A stretch of 64,000 nucleotides of DNA from Amblyornis subalaris (Eukaryota > Chordata > Aves > Passeriformes > Ptilonorhynchidae), in NCBI GenBank assembly GCA_018881555.1, contig JACAXG010000261.1, positions 186,001-250,000 on the forward strand, read 5' to 3'. Every line of letters begins with the position of its first letter. Position 1 is the first letter of the stretch. The position numbers and the translations under genes are program-made. The notes beneath the pieces were generated by a model that was not told the origin of the DNA, ran no database searches, and saw only the letters and a list, made by a program, of their open reading frames with translations. Positions 58,593 to 64,000 of this stretch are shown one piece after another.

Positions 58593-60292
58593 TTTTTTCT
58601 AAATGGAGACCATGGAGAGCCCAGCTGTGGTTCCCAGGGCCACCATGGAGAACATCCCCTCAGGGTGGTCGTGGTGGATGTTTGACCAGCTCACCTGCAA
58701 GGGTAGGGATGCTCCTCTCTCCTCGCTGAGCTCTGCAAGGCCAGAAGATCGGGAAGCTCTCTGCCCAGCTCTGTGTAAACACTGCTGTGTTATTGAAGCT
58801 GGGCCCTGCTGTAATGGGCATTAAAACCATGGAAATGCAGAACGGGAATGTTGGCCGGAGCGTGCCGGCGGACAGGAATGACTCCTTTCGATGGAAGTCA
58901 CAGAGGATTAGTTCTGAGAAGGAAAACAAGTCCATCAAGGAAGTGCTGGGCTTGACTTCTCTGCCGTGGCCCTGCTGCATTGGTCGTGAGCAGCCTCCAT
59001 GACCTTACTTGTGAGCCAGGGGATCCCGGTGTTTTCTTGGGACAAAAATACTGGCAATGGCAGTCACATGTCACCGGGAGCTCGTACTATAAAAACAGCA
59101 GTTCTGCTGAGAGCGACCTTCAGCATGGCTCCCAACGTTCCCGGTGTTATTTTTAACCTGTCTGGGTAAATTTCCAATACAAAGGCCGGTGCCAATCTGA
59201 TGTGTTCGCTTTCCCAAATCCTTATCTTTTGCTTTCTAGTGCACTGACGCATCAGATGGAACAGCGAGTTTCGGGGTTGGGTAAAGCTGTGCTTTTATGT
59301 CTACAGCACCAGAGAGAAATAAATATTTCAGCTCTGTTTTACTGCTAAATAGATTTATTTTTAAAGAGATTTTTTTTTTTGAGATGGGTTTTAACAATGT
59401 TTTTTTTTTTCTTTTTAAAGAAAAATACTTTAACTAGGGTTTAAAAATAGATGAAGGCTGTACTTTGATTAGGTTGCTGTGGCACTGACGTCAGTGGGTG
59501 ACATTTATCTCTGCACAGATTTGTCGCCCTGTTGACTAAGGCTGTATTTACACAAATGGGAATATTTCTGTCCACTGTGGGGGGAACGGGCAACAGCTCT
59601 GCTCCAGTCGTGTCCTTGCCCTCAGTATTCCTGAACTCTGGCTTTCTCCCGTCCTGCTTTGTTTTAGGCTGCAACAGGGATTTTTTTAAGTGTTGGAGGA
59701 TTGTTTTAGGTATTCATGTTGCCATGAAGGCATGATGATGATGGCTTGGTGGAGAAGGATGCTGACAGAGAGATGCTGAACTTGACTTGGTAAAACACAA
59801 GGTGCAAGTCTGGGTGGGTCCCGGCTGGATGCTTTCATGGATAGACCAGTAATGGATGTTCTACAGGTAGGAATTACAGAAAATTACTGCTAGACAAGTG
59901 AAAGAAATGTGAAATAGGAACCAAAAGCAGTGAGCAGTTCAGACCAGCATGGCTTTGAGTGCAATGTATTTCTCTGTCACTTATTTAATGTTTTTCTCCT
60001 CAGTAGGATAATTTATCCATAATTCACTTCTTTTTTTTTAGCTTTAATTATTGCAAAGTCAAAAATCCCCTTTTATAGGAAGACTGAAGCTGTTGATCTG
60101 GCAAATACAAATGGTATATGTTCAGCTGCTGGAGCTTCTCAGACCTCCCCTCTTCCCAGAGCAACTCTCTGGGTTTCCCTTGCCCCAAGTCCCACTGTTT
60201 CTACAGCAGCAGAAACCACTGATAGTTTCCTATAAGCATTCTTGTCTAAAATCTGGTTCCTGGAGCATAAGGTTTCCCAAAAGTAAGTTTCC
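58593..60292. other. Unique stretch, intron-like
   Basis: No gene supported. T-runs lie near 59371 and 59400. Confidence 0.4.
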
Positions 60293-60379
60293 ATAGAATC
60301 CCAGAATGGTTTGGGTTGGAGGGAACCGAGAAGATCATCCAGTTCCATCCCCCTGCTACAGGCGGAGACAGCTCTTAGC
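60293..60379 (-). repeat. CR1 LINE 3' tail (antisense)
   Basis: Antisense tail: CATAGAATCCCAGAATGG, then 'agatcatccagttccatccc'. Confidence 0.92.
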
Positions 60380-60668
60380 CATCAAGGGAAATTTGTAGCT
60401 TGATTAAGAAAAAAAAGTTGAGTGGGAAGTGCTTTCTGGATTGCTGTTGGAAGGAGCTGTTAACTCAAACTGCTGATCCAAGGGAGGCAGTTTGTCTCCA
60501 ATGGATGGTGTTTAAGGACTGTCAGGTTCTGCCTCCTCAGACTTTAAGAGGGGCATTAATTTGTGCGGGCTCTGTCTCCAGCTCTTGCCCTCTCCTGGAC
60601 AGCCTCAGGAGAAAAGCTCACATCCACAGGCAGCAGGTAAAAGTTGAAGAGATGCAATAGATAGGAGG
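60380..60668. other. Unique spacer between CR1 copies
   Basis: Contains a short open segment at 60582-60636 bounded by a good acceptor and donor (see rejected items). Otherwise nothing. Confidence 0.35.
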
Positions 60669-60822
60669 AATCATGGAATCATTAAGGTTGGAAAAGACCC
60701 GAGATCACTGAGTCCAGCCATCAACACAGCACTGCCAATTCCACCACTAAACTGTGCCCGTCAGTGCCACAGCCACACGTTTTGTGAACACTTCCAGGGA
60801 TGGTGATCCCACCACTTCCCTG
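60669..60822 (-). repeat. CR1 LINE 3' fragment (antisense)
   Basis: Antisense copy of the 'cagcactgccaattccacca' subfamily, AATCATGGAATCATTAAGG terminus, to 'gggatggtgatcccaccact'. Confidence 0.93.
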
Positions 60823-60942
60823 TACATGTAACTGTAGGTGGTGGTGGTGGCGATGTTTGGATTTCATATGTGTCCTTTGCTTCCATGTTCGTGATCTGTG
60901 CTGTGGGAGCACACACAGGTACCTGTGTGGTGCTGAGTCTCA

Positions 60943-61111
60943 CACAATCCCGGAATGGTTTGGGTGGGAAAGGACCTTAAAGCTCATCCAGTTCCATGGG
61001 CAGGGACACCTGCCACTAGACCAGGTTGCTCCAAGCCTAATCCAGTCTGGCCTTGAACATTCCAGGGATGGGGCAGCCACAGCTTCTCTGGGCAAGTCCT
61101 GCAAGGGCTCT
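60943..61111 (-). repeat. CR1 LINE 3' fragment (antisense)
   Basis: Antisense: acaatcccggaatggtttgg, 'ccactagaccaggttgctcc', 'gatggggcagccacagcttc', with a small internal deletion. Confidence 0.94.
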
Positions 61112-62155
61112 CAAAGCTGCCTGTTATTAGGGGCATGCAGTCGGAATAACTTTTAATTTATCCTTGACACTGCGACAATAATAAAGGGAAACCACTAGAA
61201 ATGAAGTTAATTAAGGGCTGATACAAATTAACTTGCAGACTGTTTCAATTTATCATACCATTCCGGTGCTGTGGCAGTCTGTTTTCCAAGGAATCGTGGG
61301 TTTAAATCCGTAAGCCTTGTCAGCTCTACAGGGAGGAGGCAGCTGATGTCGGCTGGCTTCAGGAAGGCATGAAATGTGTTTGTGTCTTGTGGAGCTGTGA
61401 ATTAACTGTTTGACTCCTACGTGATGGGCAGCCAATCACAGATGTAGCAGATTAATCAAACTGACTTTTGCATGGCTTTTACCTGACCCTTATCCTGTGG
61501 CAGGAGGGGAAGGAGCACTAATGAACATCCTGGACACAGAGCCTGCTGGTACAGGAGTAGATTTTGGTGCTGGTTTCAGGCAGCAGGTAATGTATATGTG
61601 GAATATATTTTCCCCAAATTTCATAGTGGATGAAACCTGTGGAGTAAAATGCCATTATCTCCGCTGCTAACCCGTCTGTATTTGGGGATTTTTTTTCCCA
61701 AATAGCAATTCTTTAAGCTGCACTCACCTGCAGGCTGGCTGCCACTGCTGAAAATGATGTTTTCTCTGAGAGCTGGAGCATGGCACAGAGTCAAGCTGAT
61801 TGTTTCATATCTCACCCCAAGGCAGCTGCTGCTTTCTAGACCTTTGTAATCTTCCCTGAAAAAGGCGAGGGAGCTCAGAGGAACTGCTGTCTGGTGGCAT
61901 CCCTGCTGAGNGAGAGGGCTTGCTTTCATCTCCGTTCCACCTTCCCTCCAAAATCCAGTTTTTCCAGTGTCTTGCCTCATAAGTGTCTGGGTGAAGACTG
62001 TNAAGTCAGTCAGTAGTTAAACATTTTGTAGACTTGAAGAGAGTTAGCATCAGGTAAACCTTTACCTTGTTAGAGAAGGGATTGTGTCCACATGTTCCGG
62101 ATGACTCTTAAGGATACCAGGCTTCCCATATTGCACATCTTTCACTTGTGGGTCT
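61112..62155. other. Unique stretch, no gene seen
   Basis: Ordinary unique sequence. No exon or repeat recognised. Confidence 0.4.
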
Positions 62156-62337
62156 CAGAATCCCAGGCCNGTTTGGGTTGGAAGGGACCTTAAAGCTCAT
62201 CCAGTTCCACCCCCTGCCATGGGCAAGGACACCTTCCACTAGCCCAGGTTGCTCCAAGCCCCGTCCANCCTGGCCTGGAACACTTCCAGGGATGGGGCAG
62301 CCACAGCTTCTCTGGGNAGCCTGTGCCNGGGCCTGTG
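62156..62337 (-). repeat. CR1 LINE 3' fragment (antisense)
   Basis: Antisense: cagaatcccaggcc, 'gtttgggttggaagggacct', 'gatggggcagccacagcttc', ending near gcctgtg. Four ambiguous bases. Confidence 0.94.
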
Positions 62338-62920
62338 GAATAGGATGATTATTGGGCTGTGATATTTGTTGAGAGAGTATATTAAAGAGATAATGATGGA
62401 GTAGCTAGAGACCTTCTCCTGGGAGTTGTAGAAGTTGAGGTTCTATGATCTTTGACCAGTGCTGATTTAGGCTTTTGTACTGTTTTGCATCTTGTGGGTT
62501 TTTTTCCTTTGGGATATAATGCATGGCCCGTGTGCACAATCCTCACATTTATAAATTCCTTACCCTGAGCACTCAGCAGGGTGCAGATGTTCATAAACCA
62601 GACATTCATGTCCCGAAAACTCCGCTCGCCTGTGGTGAATGGGAAGCTTTCCCAGGTAGGCCGGAGCTCCCTGTAGTCGGTTCCCGAATAAATGAACCTT
62701 TCANCATTCCCGGGAGGAGGAGGGAACACCACCTTGCCACGAGGGATGCAGAGAGCACCTTCCAGACATGGGCATGGTGCAGGTGAATGCAGCACTGTCT
62801 GCAGCTCAGCTTGGGGCTTTGAGCAGCTGGGAGCTCCCTGCAGCATCTCCTTGGGACAGGTACAAGGAANAGAATGTGGAATACAAGAATGTATTGGTAT
62901 CTGTGCAGCCTGTTTGGCAA
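62338..62920. other. Unique spacer between CR1 copies
   Basis: About 580 bases with short frames on both strands and no coding support. Confidence 0.4.
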
Positions 62921-63200
62921 ATCATAGAATGACAGAATGGTTTGGGTAGGAAGGGACCTCAAAGCTCATGTCGTTCCAACCCCTGCCCCGAGCAAGGACA
63001 CCTTCCACTATCCCAGGTTGCTCCAAGCCCTGTCCAGCCTGGCCTGGAACACTTCCAGGGATGGGGCGGCCACAGCTTCTCTGGGCAACTTGTGCCAGGG
63101 CCTCAGCACCATCACAGGGAAGAATTTCTTCCCAATGTAACCTTGTCTGCTGTCAGTGTGAAGCCATTTCCCGTTATCCTGTCACTCCAGGCCCTTCTAC
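62921..63200 (-). repeat. CR1 LINE 3' fragment (antisense)
   Basis: A 280-base antisense copy: ATCATAGAATGACAGAATGG terminus, 'ccactatcccaggttgctcc', 'ggaagaatttcttcccaatg', 'cccgttatcctgtcactcca'. Confidence 0.95.
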
Positions 63201-63289
63201 AAAGTACAAGGATCTGTCTGAATGGAAGCAGTAGCAGTGGCTAATGGGTTTCCATGATAAATGGCAATTTCTCTGACATTAAATATGCT

Positions 63290-63352
63290 TAGATGTACAA
63301 AATACATATTGAATATGCATATATGCATATGTATACCAATGCATATATGCAT
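63290..63352. repeat. ATGCATAT-type simple repeat
   Basis: Self-complementary tracts of ATATGCAT/ATGCATAT occur repeatedly over about 60 bases, interrupted by GTATACC. Confidence 0.75.
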
Positions 63353-63378
63353 CTCCTCTGAAGAAACAAGCATGTGGG

Positions 63379-63464
63379 TGACATCCTTGTCCATGGCAGG
63401 AGGGTTGGAATGAGGTGATCTTTAAGGTCCCTTCCAACCCAAACTATTCTGTGATTCCATGATC
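63379..63464 (+). repeat. CR1 LINE 3' tail
   Basis: Sense tail: 'atctttaaggtcccttccaa', then ATTCTGTGATTCCATGAT. Confidence 0.93.
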
Positions 63465-64000
63465 TTGTCTCTGTGCCCTATTTGCCCAGAGAGAGCAGCC
63501 AGCAGCAAGGACAGCAGTGGTTAAACAGAAGAGCTCCTTCACCCCCAGATGTTTTGCATCCAGTTGGCCAGGGCTAACTTGAGCTTGCCCTTTTTATGTC
63601 TAAAGGGATGAAGACCGTCTCCTGTGCACTTCTTAAGACATGAGGAGAGGCAAATGACTTCTCCCCTGCTGAGGCTGCAGCAGAATGTGTGTGGAGTCTG
63701 CGTTAGCCTGGAGGTCGAAGGGTTTATGACTCCTTGGGAAGGCTCTCTCAGGCTCGGAGGGTGTAGTAATGGATATTTAGGGATTTCTGCTGGAGTGGCT
63801 CTGCTCTTTTAGTGCTGGCTGATCAGCTGAGATCCTCTGGGTTTTAAAGCAGCTGCTCAGGTGAGAACCTTGGGGATTCCTAATGCAGTACACTGCTGCC
63901 TCAACTGGAAGAGGTGAGTTTTCCCTAACAATGCTCAGTATTAACCTTTGCATTTGGTTGTTGCTGGTTTGCTACGAATTCCTTAAAAACTATAGGAAAT
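63465..64000. other. Unique stretch at the right edge
   Basis: No exon or repeat recognised up to the window end. Confidence 0.4.

Noticed and set aside
60582..60636. 55-base segment with good acceptor (CTGTCTCCAG) and donor (CAG|GTAAAA)
   Set aside because: Lies in a spacer between CR1 copies, is open in more than one frame, and has no distinctive protein character. Such triples are expected by chance.
1..64000. CRISPR arrays, operons, phage or other prokaryotic systems
   Set aside because: The sequence is clearly vertebrate; no spaced direct-repeat arrays or compact gene clusters are present.

Overview
This window looks like non-repetitive euchromatin from a bird genome, probably a draft assembly. 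The main evidence is at least thirty short, 5'-truncated copies of the CR1 LINE on both strands. Several end in the short tandem 3' terminus (ATTCTGTG, ATTCCATG) typical of avian CR1. I see almost no SINEs, no complete retroelement and no bacterial-style gene organisation. CR1 is also found in other sauropsids, so bird is an inference from copy density and style. Which bird it is cannot be told.

The one strong gene-start signal is a large CpG island at about 13.3-14.65 kb. It carries GC boxes, a perfect 14-bp RFX X-box palindrome, a TATA box, YY1-type elements, an E-box, CCAAT boxes and a strong G-quadruplex motif. Two plus-strand splice donors follow: one ends a TATA-dependent, probably untranslated exon (about 13.785-13.930 kb). 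The other comes just after a four-codon open frame starting with ATG (14474-14485). The simplest reading is the promoter and alternative first exons of a plus-strand gene whose first intron or introns fill most of the remaining 49 kb. I cannot name the gene, because no downstream segment matches a protein I recognise.

Layout. 0-13.3 kb: unique sequence with nine or ten CR1 pieces, a small CpG island at 3.47-3.86 kb, and two minus-strand protein-like segments (4.5 and 11.7 kb). 13.3-16 kb: promoter island and shore, with a second perfect X-box at 16.19 kb. 16-58 kb: apparently intronic, AT/GT-rich unique sequence with sparse CR1s, microsatellites, a few exon-like segments flanked by splice-site motifs, a small CpG island at 50.1 kb and a 53-nt hairpin at 52.9 kb. 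58-63.5 kb: a CR1-dense stretch with seven copies, five of them inverted relative to the apparent gene. The right edge holds nothing I can call.

Nearly all the open frames in this window are short and overlap repeats or simple sequence, and they lack coding character. They are left out. About a hundred single ambiguous bases (N) are scattered through the sequence, some clustered in CR1 copies. I found no clear novel biological system. The items most worth following are the paired X-boxes around an unidentified promoter, the hairpin, and the minus-strand transmembrane-like open frame at 4.5 kb.
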